Part shown: positions 8,474 through 16,708 of the stretch, one piece after another
Layout: each line of letters starts with the position of its first letter
Numbering within the stretch: position 1 is the stretch's first letter
From: a bacterium
GTDB taxonomy: Bacteria; JAJVIF01; JAGGVT01
Direction of reading: 5' to 3'
Assembly (NCBI GenBank): GCA_021157815.1
Contig: JAGGVT010000066.1
Location: forward strand, 1 to 49,301
Length of the DNA: 49,301 bases
Position numbers and translations under genes: made by a program
Notes under the pieces: generated by a model
What the model saw: the letters and a program-made list of their open reading frames with translations, nothing else
Told to the model about the DNA's origin: nothing
The model's database searches: none

Positions 8474-9600
8474 GAATTGCAGTACTCGGTCCGACATATC
8501 CAATCAAGGGTGGAATATCTCACTATACAACTCTGCTGGTTGAACATCTGAGAAAACGCCACGATGTCGATTTCCTGAGTTTCAAATATCAATATCCAAA
8601 ATTTCTCTATCCCGGAACAGGCCAGTTTGACTCAAGTGAAAAGACAATCGCAGTTGAAAACGAACGCATATTTCACTCATTGTGGCCTCCAAGCTGGAAC
8701 AGAATCGTTAAAAGAGTAATCGACAGCGATTGTGACCTTCTTATCACCGCCTGGTGGACTTATTTCTTCGCTCTTCAAAACGCGCTTATAAACTATCGTG
8801 TGCGTAAATCACATAAGCGTGTGATGTATATCTGCCATAATGTGAAGCAGCATGAGAACCGACCATTCGAATCTTCCTTTACCAATCTGGCTTTCCGCGA
8901 TGTTGATTATTTCATTGTCCACTCAACTGAGGACAGGGATAACCTTCTTAAGTATCGAGACGATGCAAACGTAAAGATTAACGTGCATCCAACGTACGAC
9001 CATTTTGCAAATATGTATGACGAATCGAAAATAGCCGAGATAAAATCGAAAAAGAAACCCAACACTGTGTTTTTTTTTGGAGTTGTCAGGCCATACAAGG
9101 GGCTTAAATATCTGGTCGAGTCTTTTCCTCTTGTATTAAAAGAGATTCCTGACGCGCATCTTTTAATTGTCGGTGATTTCTGGGAAAGTGAGGATGACTA
9201 CCGCAAGCTCATTAAGGAGCTTGGAATCACCAGTCGAACGGAACTGATTAACTCATACGTTCCCAATGAAAATGTCGGTGATTATTTCCATCTCGCGGAC
9301 TGCCTCGCGCTGCCATACACATCCGCGACACAAAGCGGAATTGTGCAGATATCATACGGATTCAATCTTCCGGTTATCGTTACGCGAGTTGGAGGCCTTC
9401 CTGAAGTTGTGGATGATGGCGCTACGGGCGCGATTGTCGAGCCTGAAAATTCTAATGCTCTTGCTGAGGGTATAATCAGAGTTTTGAAAAATCCAAATAG
9501 AGACAGCTATCCACAGAGGATCAAGGAATATAGCCGTAAATTCAGTTGGGATAACATGATTGATACGATAGAGAGTTTTTTTACTTCCGAAGTAAGTTAA
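8470..9600 (+). CDS. Glycosyltransferase, GT4 family
   Basis: A 376-residue GT-B-fold glycosyltransferase. The N-terminal PTYPIKGGISHYTTLLVEHL (about 9-28) is the acceptor-domain entry loop of GT4 enzymes. The C-terminal half has FFFGVVRPYKGLKYLVESF (about 200-218), the ALPY segment and the PVIVTRVGGLPEVV...G motif near 303-320, which binds the sugar-nucleotide. No membrane segment is seen, so it acts in the cytoplasm, probably at the membrane. The donor and acceptor are unknown. It is the third gene of an operon with two chaperone-like exported proteins, which points to assembly of a surface glycan or glycoprotein. The stop codon is immediately followed by an inserted miniature element. Confidence 0.88.
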   Translation: MRIAVLGPTYPIKGGISHYTTLLVEHLRKRHDVDFLSFKYQYPKFLYPGTGQFDSSEKTIAVENERIFHSLWPPSWNRIVKRVIDSDCDLLITAWWTYFFALQNALINYRVRKSHKRVMYICHNVKQHENRPFESSFTNLAFRDVDYFIVHSTEDRDNLLKYRDDANVKINVHPTYDHFANMYDESKIAEIKSKKKPNTVFFFGVVRPYKGLKYLVESFPLVLKEIPDAHLLIVGDFWESEDDYRKLIKELGITSRTELINSYVPNENVGDYFHLADCLALPYTSATQSGIVQISYGFNLPVIVTRVGGLPEVVDDGATGAIVEPENSNALAEGIIRVLKNPNRDSYPQRIKEYSRKFSWDNMIDTIESFFTSEVS

Positions 9601-9826
9601 TTTAAATGGCTCTTCAATAAACTGTGTGGGTTATTTGCACCCCCGTAAAAAAAGGGGCATTCCCCGATAACGGGGTACGTCCACATGAGACTTCAAATCT
9701 GATGTTATCAATATACTATGCTGTAACCCCTTATTTATACTGTGTTTATTCACTTGGTTGGGACATTCCCCTTTTTTTACTCAATCTAAACTCAACCCAC
9801 ACGATTTATTGAAGAGCCATTTAAAT
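9600..9826. mobile_element. MITE with 8-bp target-site duplication, ISL3-like ends
   Basis: The element occupies 9608-9818 (211 bp) with terminal inverted repeats of about 25 bp starting GGCTCTTCAATAAA and ending TTTATTGAAGAGCC. Both sides are flanked by an identical 8-bp ATTTAAAT (9600-9607 and 9819-9826). GGCTCTT termini with 8-bp duplications are the usual signature of the ISL3 family, from which it is probably derived. An inner inverted pair (GTAAAAAAAGGGG near 9647 and CCCCTTTTTTTAC near 9768) makes the whole element a hairpin. There is no transposase gene. The left duplication overlaps the last base of the glycosyltransferase stop codon. Confidence 0.85.
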
Positions 9827-9920
9827 ATTAATCCCGTGAACTTTAAGATCGCACATCCTGTACGTATGGGCGCCGCTTGTAAAGTGTCTCAGAACATCAT
9901 CAGAATATATATAGTTCGTC

Positions 9921-10074
9921 ATTCCCGCGAAAGGGACTGTTGAAAAACCTAATTATGTAGGGGCAGGTCTCTGTGCCTGCCTTTAGGTTTGCTGTAAATA
10001 CAGGGCAGCCACAAATGGCTGCCCCTACGGTTCGGGATAAAACAAGCTTTTTCAACAAGCCCGAAAGCGGAAAT
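9921..10074. mobile_element. Miniature element nested in an extragenic hairpin, copy 1
   Basis: A 128-bp insert (9934-10061) has ends GGACTGTTGAAAAA and TTTTTCAACAAGCC. It splits a hairpin repeat of the form ATTCCCGC-loop-GCGGGAAT: the left arm is 9921-9928 and the right arm 10067-10074, where it reads GCGGAAAT. CGAAAG occurs on both sides (9928-9933 and 10062-10067) as a 6-bp duplication. An uninterrupted hairpin lies nearby at 10173-10192. Copy 2, at 23314-23469, is in the opposite orientation. Confidence 0.8.
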
Positions 10075-10172
10075 CCAATTATTTCTTGAACCATACGCTA
10101 AATCATTTTGTACTCGTACATCCTCTTAAATAGAGTTGTTTCATAGTCAATGCTGGTTCAGAAGAAAAATGG

Positions 10173-10192
10173 ATTCCCGCTTTCGCGGGAAT
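10173..10192. repeat. Uninterrupted extragenic palindrome (REP-like)
   Basis: ATTCCCGC, loop TTTC, GCGGGAAT: a perfect 8-bp stem. It is the unoccupied form of the site that holds miniature elements at 9934, 23016 and 23328. Its outer flank (CGTCATTCCCGCG and a CAGGTCGAATAA block further out, read on the minus strand) is shared with the copy near 22975-23010, so the repeat unit is longer than the stem. Confidence 0.8.
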
Positions 10193-10258
10193 GACGTGTT
10201 ATTCTACCTGACGTATTATTCGACCTGTATAACCGTTCATACTAAAAGAGCTGTTTTG

Positions 10259-11656
10259 TCAGTTACCGCTGTGAACCTCAATATTCTCTCGAATGAAAAA
10301 CCAGCCAAATCCGCTTATAGTGCTTATAAACAGCGTCATAAACAGCAGCTTTAGAAAATTTGGTTCATCCTTTTTACTTGGCAAATACGCGCTATCAAGC
10401 ACGGCAAAAACCTTTTCCCCTTTATCCATGTAGCTTTCGCCAATCTCCTTAAGGTCTCTGAATTGATTAAGCATGGCTAATTTCGAAACCTTCTGTCTTT
10501 GAAGGTAAATAAACTCATTTTCAATTTCAGGCAGTTTATCCAGAAGCTCTTGAGTTTCTTTTTTGTGTTTCTCAAGCCATACAGCTTTTGCGGATTCAAC
10601 AGTCAGAGTTGCCAGAAGGTCCGACGCATAACCTTTTTCATTATCAGCGAGATGATGCATAAATAATTTCTTCGATATTTCAACCCTGTCCGACCAGTAT
10701 TTAAGTTGCGGAGTGTCCTCCTTATAAGTCATTTCGGCCTGCGCAAGATTAATGGAATCCCAGAAAAGGCGAGACATGATAACTGCGAGCATTGGATCAG
10801 ACATGACATCCAGGATTGAATATTGCATTTCATCTTTTTGAGAAACGCCGTAACTATCCATCACTTCAATTCGTTTTTGCGAATCGAACAACAACTCGCG
10901 GCTTGCAATCGCGCGGCTTTTTGCCTGTACCAGTTTTGATTCAGTTGTGTATAGATGTCCCATTATGCTGGACAGGTGATTAGCCGGTGCGATAATTCCA
11001 GATGATGATTTCAACTTCGCCTGTTTGGTTTCGATATCCAACAGTTCAATCTCAAGCTTTTTGATATTTTCACTTACCGCTTCGATTGGCTCCAGGTTGT
11101 TTACAAGACTGAGTTGATTGATAAAATCCGTGAAAAGGTCCGTATATCTGTTTACAATTGCCTTGGCAATCGCCGGTTCCACAAAGGTATATTCGATATT
11201 GTAATGCCCTGCCTCTCGGTCTAAAGAAACATCCAGATTCTTTGTAAACGCAAGCACGATTTCCTCTGATGACATACTGCCGTTATCGAAATGGTGACGG
11301 CATCCGACATCATCCATGATTTGAAAGACAGTGGTACGAGCATAAAAAAACGGTGTGAAATCGAAAGTTGATTTGTCCATCTGGTCATACAGGAAATTCC
11401 AGAACGGGTCACGCAGGCTTAGCGTTTGAGATTTCTCTCCTTCAGGAACGGGATATCTGCTCGGTAACGCGCCTTTTTTAAATGCAGTCCACGGTTTTCG
11501 TGTGTTTTCCATTATCACCAGCGACTGCGATTTATATCCCGGTGGGCTGATAAAATAAAACACGACGCTGAAAACAATCGCGCAACACCATATCACTACA
11601 AATTTCCACTTGTAGCGAATGAAGATTTCAATTATGCGCCGAATCTCATATCCCAT
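10259..11656 (-). CDS. Wzz-like polysaccharide chain-length determinant protein
   Basis: A 465-residue protein with the architecture of Wzz/PCP proteins: a cytoplasmic N-terminus, a first membrane helix (about 16-36), a large periplasmic part with extended coiled-coil helices (about 180-415) and a second membrane helix near the C-terminus (about 432-455, LLFMTLFISTISGFGWFFI). PCP proteins control the length of O-antigen, exopolysaccharide or capsule chains made by Wzx/Wzy systems. There is no C-terminal tyrosine kinase domain. It starts 12 bases after the acpS stop, so it is probably co-transcribed with acpS. No Wzx/Wzy genes are nearby; the only other glycan genes in the window are the GT4 gene at 8470 and the lone neuB. 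Confidence 0.75.
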   Translation of the reverse strand: MGYEIRRIIEIFIRYKWKFVVIWCCAIVFSVVFYFISPPGYKSQSLVIMENTRKPWTAFKKGALPSRYPVPEGEKSQTLSLRDPFWNFLYDQMDKSTFDFTPFFYARTTVFQIMDDVGCRHHFDNGSMSSEEIVLAFTKNLDVSLDREAGHYNIEYTFVEPAIAKAIVNRYTDLFTDFINQLSLVNNLEPIEAVSENIKKLEIELLDIETKQAKLKSSSGIIAPANHLSSIMGHLYTTESKLVQAKSRAIASRELLFDSQKRIEVMDSYGVSQKDEMQYSILDVMSDPMLAVIMSRLFWDSINLAQAEMTYKEDTPQLKYWSDRVEISKKLFMHHLADNEKGYASDLLATLTVESAKAVWLEKHKKETQELLDKLPEIENEFIYLQRQKVSKLAMLNQFRDLKEIGESYMDKGEKVFAVLDSAYLPSKKDEPNFLKLLFMTLFISTISGFGWFFIRENIEVHSGN

Positions 11657-11668
11657 ATGCGATATGTT

Positions 11669-12052
11669 TTAGCCCTCGATTATCACAACCGCCGCCGCTG
11701 ATTGTTTTGTGTGAGTAAGAGATAAAAAGATGCGTTTCATCCCCGCTTTTTTAAACTCAATCTCCAGTGTCTCAGACATTTTGATAAATGGCTTTCCGCT
11801 TTCTTCAACCAGAACTTCGACATCAATATGGCCGCACCCGGCAGGCCATGGCCCACCAAGAGATTTGAAAACAGCTTCTTTTGCCGCGAATCGAGCCGCG
11901 TAATGCTGGGCTGGCTTTCTTTTAGACGAGCAATACTCGCGCTCCGATTGCGTGAAATTCTTTTCACAAAACCTTCCCTTGTAGGTTTTCAGCGAACGTT
12001 CAATTCGTTTAATTTCGACTATGTCCAATCCGATTGAGATTATCATAAGCAT
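11669..12052 (-). CDS. acpS: Holo-[acyl-carrier-protein] synthase
   Basis: A 127-residue AcpS that transfers 4'-phosphopantetheine from CoA to acyl carrier protein, giving the active carrier for fatty-acid synthesis. The magnesium-binding motif GLDIVEIKRIE (Asp at about 10) and the second signature FAAKEAVFKSL (about 55-65) are intact, as is the C-terminal LSLTHTKQSAAAVV strand. The length is normal. ATG at 12052 or 12046 could be the start; neither has a strong binding site. It serves the fab genes at 36-42 kb, although acpP itself is not in the window. Confidence 0.93.
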   Translation of the reverse strand: MLMIISIGLDIVEIKRIERSLKTYKGRFCEKNFTQSEREYCSSKRKPAQHYAARFAAKEAVFKSLGGPWPAGCGHIDVEVLVEESGKPFIKMSETLEIEFKKAGMKRIFLSLTHTKQSAAAVVIIEG

Positions 12053-12119
12053 GATGATAATTCAGAACGGGCATGTTAGACAATATAAATATAAATATTT
12101 GTGGGATTTTCAGGAAAGC

Positions 12120-13109
12120 CTAAGCGCAGAGTTCTTTCACTTTATCAAGGAGTTCTTTTTTTTTCAACGGTTTAACAAGGAAATGACGTATACCTGCCTT
12201 GTAAGCCATGAAAATCACTTCATTTGTTGGATCCTCAAGAGTTAGAATAAAAGGAATGTTCATAGCCTTGGTGCTTTTACGTATTTTTTTTGAAACCATA
12301 AGGCTGTCCCAATCATTTGGTTTTACCTCCATGATTACAATATCAACTTCCTCCCTGAGAATACTCCTAATCAAATCCTTTAGCGAATTGAAATCCGCCA
12401 CTCCAATATTTTCCGATTCCAGGATTTGGCAAATAATCTCCCTGTCAGATTTATGTGTATCGTAAACCACAACAATTGTCCTGTCACTCCAGTCTATTTC
12501 AGGCTCAAGCGAACACACGAAAAGATTCTCACCTGATATCCTCGGGATGATTAAATGAAAAGATATTTCAGGATAATCATCAGGCTTGTACAAATAGGTT
12601 GTAATTAGATAATCATCCACAGGTAAATTCTCGAGTGATTTCACATCCGGTTTGAATTCCGCTTGAGACGTTTCTTTGTGTTCCAAAACATATTCACGTG
12701 AGAAAACCATTCCAAGAGTCTGGGTTACACCCCCAGCCAGATAGCCTACAAACTCCTCGAAATTTTCCTCATCCTCAGATGAAAGTTTGCCTTGCTCAAT
12801 ATTGGATTTAATCTCATCCTCAGGAGAAATCATCATAATTCCTGTTAAAACGTGCACCGCTGTAGGGTCAGCTATAAAAAACACTTCTCCCTTTTCAATG
12901 CCATTAATAGCCAGTTTTGATATTAAACTGATACCGCCGACAATCTCAGCAATGTCAGGAACGGTTGCCATTCTTGGTTTGCTGTATTCAAGCACCACCT
13001 CGGCGTTAAAAGCTTCTTTTATGGCTGCTTCCATGTTATTAAGCTGTTTCTTGAAAAAAGCATTTACCTTTTCCCGCGATTCTTCCGGTATTTTCTTTAG
13101 TCTTACCAT
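12120..13109 (-). CDS. CheX/CheC-like domain fused to a degenerate receiver domain
   Basis: A 329-residue two-domain protein. Residues 1-200 resemble the CheC/CheX/FliY phosphatase fold (a GEVFFIADPTAVHVLTGIM strand-helix unit, and a helix EEFVGYLAGGVTQTL at about 118-132), but where the CheX helix has ExxN this one has ExxG. Residues 210-329 form a receiver domain: VVVYD (Asp217), DIVIME (256-261), FILT (Thr290) and FLVKP (Lys313). The phosphoacceptor position is Glu261 instead of Asp, which would prevent normal phosphorylation and may mimic the active state. I infer a role in chemotaxis or type IV pilus signalling; the divergent neighbour is a pilin-like gene. There is no kinase nearby. Confidence 0.7.
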   Translation of the reverse strand: MVRLKKIPEESREKVNAFFKKQLNNMEAAIKEAFNAEVVLEYSKPRMATVPDIAEIVGGISLISKLAINGIEKGEVFFIADPTAVHVLTGIMMISPEDEIKSNIEQGKLSSEDEENFEEFVGYLAGGVTQTLGMVFSREYVLEHKETSQAEFKPDVKSLENLPVDDYLITTYLYKPDDYPEISFHLIIPRISGENLFVCSLEPEIDWSDRTIVVVYDTHKSDREIICQILESENIGVADFNSLKDLIRSILREEVDIVIMEVKPNDWDSLMVSKKIRKSTKAMNIPFILTLEDPTNEVIFMAYKAGIRHFLVKPLKKKELLDKVKELCA

Positions 13110-13406
13110 AACTCTCCTGAAGTAATATCCTTTTTCATGGTTGATGATAAAACAATCAGATACAAAGAAATCAGATAAACTTCCTCAGGAAGTGTTTTCG
13201 AAAATGCTTTCTGTCACGGCGATTTCATGTTCATATTTTGCCTTTTTGTCAAATTTGGAATCCATGCGTTTTCAAAGATAATATGGTATAATTCAAGTGG
13301 ATAAAGAGAAATAAGGTTACCTTCCAGGGGTTCTTCAAAGGTTAATTATTCTGAGGATTAACTTGTAGCAGGAACAAATATATTTTAAGATTAACTTAAC
13401 AAATAC

Positions 13407-13435
13407 TTGACTATTATTTTAGGAACTCGTATAAT
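13407..13435 (+). promoter_or_regulatory. Strong sigma-70 promoter for the pilin-like gene
   Basis: TTGACT (13407-13412), a 17-base spacer and a perfect TATAAT (13430-13435). Transcription would start about 80 bases before the GTG at 13522. This is the best sigma-70 promoter seen in the window. The rest of the 412-base divergent region (13110-13521) is AT-rich and shows no other feature I can support. Confidence 0.75.
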
Positions 13436-13521
13436 TTGTCCATAACTTTGCAAGTAACAAAGCTTGCTATAGGAATTAACCTTTAAAAACATTTTCCTAC
13501 GGGAAAGGAGGTGAATATTAA

Positions 13522-14046
13522 GTGATTAGAAACGAACGAGGTTTTACCTTGCTTGAGCTTCTGGTGGTAGCTTCAATTATAGCAATTATCGCCGCTATCG
13601 CAATCCCGCAGCTCCTGAATGCCAGGAGATCTGCCTGGGAAAACCGATGCAAACTTACCCTCAGGGCTCTTGGCTCATCGCAGCTGGCATATATGGACGG
13701 TAACCTTAAGAAGGATTATGGTAGCTGGAGTGCAATGACAGATGCTGACTACATCCAGGAAGGCTATAATCGAACGAACATGATCGACAACTATTCGATT
13801 ATCTGCTTCCAGATTGCAATTTCAAAAGAGATTGGAAACACTGGATACACAGCCAGTGACTCAACTTTCACCATCGTTGCTGTACCACGAAGCGATAAAA
13901 ACCGACTGCGAACATTCGCAATCGGAGATGACCAGACACCACGTGTATATGTTGGTGATGAAGCAACATGGGACGCTGCAATAGCAGTTCCAGAAGAGCT
14001 GGCATTTTCATTAAGCGACATCACGCAGTGGGAACCGCTAAGGTAA
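13522..14046 (+). CDS. Type IV pilin-like / pseudopilin protein
   Basis: A 174-residue protein with a class III signal: MIRNERG cleaved before F (residue 8), then FTLLELLVVASIIAIIAAIA, with Glu5 of the mature protein conserved, followed by a globular domain. The leader is recognised by prepilin peptidase PilD, and the protein would enter a type IV pilus or type II secretion pseudopilus. A GTG start is supported by AAAGGAGG at 13504-13511, ten bases upstream. A strong promoter upstream and a terminator downstream (14075-14100) make it a single-gene unit. The pilus machinery is elsewhere. The C-terminal domain lacks an obvious disulfide pair, as in many geopilin- or GspG-like proteins. Confidence 0.9.
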   Translation: MIRNERGFTLLELLVVASIIAIIAAIAIPQLLNARRSAWENRCKLTLRALGSSQLAYMDGNLKKDYGSWSAMTDADYIQEGYNRTNMIDNYSIICFQIAISKEIGNTGYTASDSTFTIVAVPRSDKNRLRTFAIGDDQTPRVYVGDEATWDAAIAVPEELAFSLSDITQWEPLR

Positions 14047-14074
14047 TTTGCAAGGCTTACGAAGCAAGCAAGGA

Positions 14075-14100
14075 AGCCACGCCGAAAGGCGTGGCTTTTT
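14075..14100 (+). terminator. Rho-independent terminator of the pilin-like gene
   Basis: AGCCACGCC (14075-14083), loop GAAA, GGCGTGGCT (14088-14096) and a T run ending at 14100. It has a perfect 9-bp stem with a stable tetraloop. Confidence 0.92.
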
Positions 14101-14122
14101 ATTTTGCCATTTATCAGCTAGG

Positions 14123-14818
14123 TTACATCCTCGACAAACGCAGTTCACCAAATGCCAGGTCGTTCAAGCGTTCATGGCTCAGTATCCTAATCGACCTGGC
14201 CTTTGTGAATGCGATTATGTCATCACTTACCATGCGCCTCATTATTCTTGATAACGTTTCAGGAATTGTTCCCAGAAGATTTGCCAGCTGGCTTTTACTG
14301 ATTTCAAGATGCACTATATCGGAATTGTCATTTTGTTCACTCTGAAGGAGAAGATATGTTGCCAGCCTTGCCGGTACATCTTTCAAAGATAGTTCCTCGA
14401 CTTTGGAAACCAATTCTCTCAATCGTCCTGAAAGATCAGCCAGCATTTTCATAGAAAGTGATGAATCCATTTTGACAAGTTCGATAAATCTATCGCGTGG
14501 AAAGAAAAGCAAAATTGAATCCCTTAAAGCATCCGCGTAAGCTGGATAATTTCCATTCGAAAAAACAGCAACCTCACCGAAAGGCTCACCTTCTCCAATC
14601 ACATGAATTATCTGTTCCTTTCCATCTGGTGAAATCCTGAATATTCGCACCTGTCCTGAAATAACAATATAGAATCCAAGCCCCTCATCATCATTGGTAA
14701 ATATCATCTGTTTTTTCCGGCATTTTTTCTCAATTGCGATTTTGGCAAGTTCCTCGTGTTGTTGGTCGTTTAGACCGCTAAATAAAGCAGTTTCAGCTAT
14801 GTGTTTTTTCTTGTCCAT
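14123..14818 (-). CDS. Crp/Fnr-family transcription regulator, HcpR-like
   Basis: A 231-residue regulator: cyclic-nucleotide-binding-like beta-roll (about 10-125, with GEGEPFGEVAVF near 85-96), dimer helix (about 125-150) and a winged helix-turn-helix (about 165-220, LEISKSQLANLLGTIPETLSRIMRRM). There is no N-terminal cysteine cluster as in FNR, so it does not carry that iron-sulphur centre. It is transcribed divergently from hcp, and a perfect palindrome at 14848-14861 lies between them. This arrangement is typical of HcpR, which regulates hybrid cluster protein genes in response to nitric oxide or nitrosative stress. The assignment to HcpR rests on context; the family itself is sure. Confidence 0.88.
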   Translation of the reverse strand: MDKKKHIAETALFSGLNDQQHEELAKIAIEKKCRKKQMIFTNDDEGLGFYIVISGQVRIFRISPDGKEQIIHVIGEGEPFGEVAVFSNGNYPAYADALRDSILLFFPRDRFIELVKMDSSLSMKMLADLSGRLRELVSKVEELSLKDVPARLATYLLLQSEQNDNSDIVHLEISKSQLANLLGTIPETLSRIMRRMVSDDIIAFTKARSIRILSHERLNDLAFGELRLSRM

Positions 14819-14847
14819 ATTTTTACCAAAGAAAAAATAGCACTAGT

Positions 14848-14861
14848 TTGACTTAAGTCAA
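14848..14861. promoter_or_regulatory. Perfect palindrome, likely HcpR operator
   Basis: TTGACTTAAGTCAA has the TTGAC-N4-GTCAA form expected for a Crp/Fnr-type dimer. Its centre is about 42 bases upstream of the start expected from TAAATA at 14885-14890, which is class II activation geometry for hcp. It is only 29 bases before the regulator's own start, so it may autoregulate as well. Confidence 0.65.
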
Positions 14862-14910
14862 GGACAGACTTTCATGAGCCTGATTAAATAATTATTAGTT
14901 GGTGGGAGAC

Positions 14911-14938
14911 CTGAATAAAACTATTTAATATTATTCAG
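14911..14938. promoter_or_regulatory. Inverted repeat in the hcp leader
   Basis: CTGAATAA (14911-14918) and TTATTCAG (14931-14938) are exact inverted repeats 12 bases apart, 25 bases before the hcp ATG. It could be a second operator or an RNA hairpin in the leader. Its function is unknown. Confidence 0.3.
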
Positions 14939-14963
14939 TCAAAACTGAAAAGGAAAAAAAGAT

Positions 14964-16595
14964 ATGTTTTGTTACCAATGCGAACAAGCGGCAAAAGGAA
15001 CCGGCTGTGATGTCAGCGGAGTATGCGGCAAAAAGCCGGATGTTGCATCTCTTCAAGATTTACTGACTTATTTGGTTCAAGGACTTTCGCAAGTCGCGGT
15101 TGAGGGATGGAAAGCCGGAGTTGTTGACGATAAATTAAACGCCTTTACAACTCAAGCCCTTTTCGCAACTCTGACCAATGTTAATTTCGATCCGGAACGC
15201 TTCGTTGAGTATATCAACCAGTGCGTTGATTTAAGAGAATCGTTGAAGGATAAGATTAAATCAGCGGGAGGAAATGCGGATTTCCCGGATGGCCCTGCAA
15301 CTTTCAAGCCTTCGGAAACACTCGATGAGATGATTAAGCAGGGAGAGGCTCTTTATTTATTCACTCAATCACCTGATGACGACACCGATGTTTTCTCTCT
15401 GAAAAGCCTTCTTATTTTCGGCCTTAGAGGCGTTTCCGCGTATGCTGATCACGCTGAGATTCTCGGTAAAACCGATGATGCAGTCTATGCCTTTATTCAT
15501 GAAGCAATGGCGGCATCAGCGCGTAAAGACCTCACTCTGGATGATGCTCTTGGACTTGTTTTTAAATGCGGTGAAGTAAACTTTAGAGCAATGGAACTTC
15601 TCGATTCCGGCAATACTGGAACATACGGGCATCCAGTTCCTACCAGCGTACCCCTTGGCGCAAAAGCGGGAAAGGCGATTCTGATTTCAGGACATGATCT
15701 TGCTGACATGGAAGCGCTTTTAAAACAAACTGAAGGGAAAGGAATTAATATTTACACACATGGTGAAATGCTTCCTCTGCATGGTTATCCCGAGCTGAAG
15801 AAGTATCCGCATTTTTACGGCCATTACGGTACTGCCTGGCATAACCAGAAAAAGGAATTCGCTGAATTCCCCGGCTCGATTCTCATGACCACTAACTGCA
15901 TTCAAAAACCGTCTGAATCGTATTTTCAAAATATATTCACATCAGGATTAGTCGGATGGCCCGGAGTTAAACACATTAGTGATAGGGATTTCACACCTGT
16001 AATCGAAAAAGCGCTTGAAATGGAGGGCTTCACTCAAACAACTAACGGAAAATCCGTTATGGTAGGATTCGCCCGTAACGCTGTGCTTGGTATTGCGGAT
16101 CAAATCATCGAAGCAGTGAAAAACAAGGATATTCGCCACTTTTTCCTCGTTGGCGGATGCGATGGCGCTCGCAAGGAAAGAAGTTACTATACCGAGTTCG
16201 TTCAGAAAGTACCGTCCGATTGTATCGTTCTTACACTCGCATGCGGAAAGTTCAGATTCTTCGATATGGATTTGGGAGATATCGGAGGCATTCCGCGATT
16301 GCTGGATATCGGCCAGTGCAACGATGCCTATTCCGCGGTGCAGATAGCTTTGGCGCTTGCAAATGCATTTGACTGCGGAATTAATGACCTTCCGCTATCG
16401 ATGATTATCTCGTGGTATGAGCAGAAAGCGGTTTGCATTTTACTTACGCTTTTGTATCTCGGTGTTGAGGATATCCGCCTTGGACCAACACTGCCAGCGT
16501 TTATCTCACCGAATATATTGAACGTACTGGTTGAGAAATTCGCGCTTAAACCGAATGGCACTGTTGATGAGGATTTAAAGGCAATTCTTGGATAA
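14964..16595 (+). CDS. hcp: Hybrid cluster protein (hydroxylamine reductase)
   Basis: A 543-residue Hcp of the anaerobe type. The N-terminal cluster ligands are Cys3, Cys6, Cys15 and Cys21 (C-x2-C-x8-C-x5-C). Hybrid Fe-S-O cluster ligands are recognisable in order: GHD (His), THGEM (Glu), TTNC (Cys), GGCDGA (the persulphide Cys), LACGK (Cys), IGQCND (Cys) and WYEQKA (Glu and Lys). The protein reduces hydroxylamine in vitro and acts as a nitric oxide reductase in E. coli. It is cytoplasmic. AAAAGGA lies upstream of the ATG. No Hcr-type reductase gene is adjacent, which is common for this class. The divergent Crp/Fnr regulator and the operator suggest induction by nitrosative stress. Confidence 0.95.
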   Translation: MFCYQCEQAAKGTGCDVSGVCGKKPDVASLQDLLTYLVQGLSQVAVEGWKAGVVDDKLNAFTTQALFATLTNVNFDPERFVEYINQCVDLRESLKDKIKSAGGNADFPDGPATFKPSETLDEMIKQGEALYLFTQSPDDDTDVFSLKSLLIFGLRGVSAYADHAEILGKTDDAVYAFIHEAMAASARKDLTLDDALGLVFKCGEVNFRAMELLDSGNTGTYGHPVPTSVPLGAKAGKAILISGHDLADMEALLKQTEGKGINIYTHGEMLPLHGYPELKKYPHFYGHYGTAWHNQKKEFAEFPGSILMTTNCIQKPSESYFQNIFTSGLVGWPGVKHISDRDFTPVIEKALEMEGFTQTTNGKSVMVGFARNAVLGIADQIIEAVKNKDIRHFFLVGGCDGARKERSYYTEFVQKVPSDCIVLTLACGKFRFFDMDLGDIGGIPRLLDIGQCNDAYSAVQIALALANAFDCGINDLPLSMIISWYEQKAVCILLTLLYLGVEDIRLGPTLPAFISPNILNVLVEKFALKPNGTVDEDLKAILG

Positions 16596-16659
16596 CATCT
16601 TTACGATATTGGATACCGGTCCCACTCACTCTCCTTGGAAATGATGTTAGAGGGACCAA

Positions 16660-16701
16660 GCGGGGCTTATAAAATCCGTTGTATGGATTGATAAGCCCCG
16701 C
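16660..16701. terminator. Long hairpin between convergent hcp and MBL-fold genes
   Basis: GCGGGGCTTAT (16660-16670) pairs exactly with ATAAGCCCCGC (16691-16701). An inner AATCC/GGATT pair extends the stem. There is no long T run on either side, so its efficiency as a terminator is uncertain, but its position between convergent genes fits that role. Confidence 0.6.
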
Positions 16702-16708
16702 GCTGCAT

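Noticed and set aside
10259-11656. Complete capsule or O-antigen locus
   Set aside because: Only a chain-length protein is present; no Wzx, Wzy or sugar-nucleotide genes lie around it.
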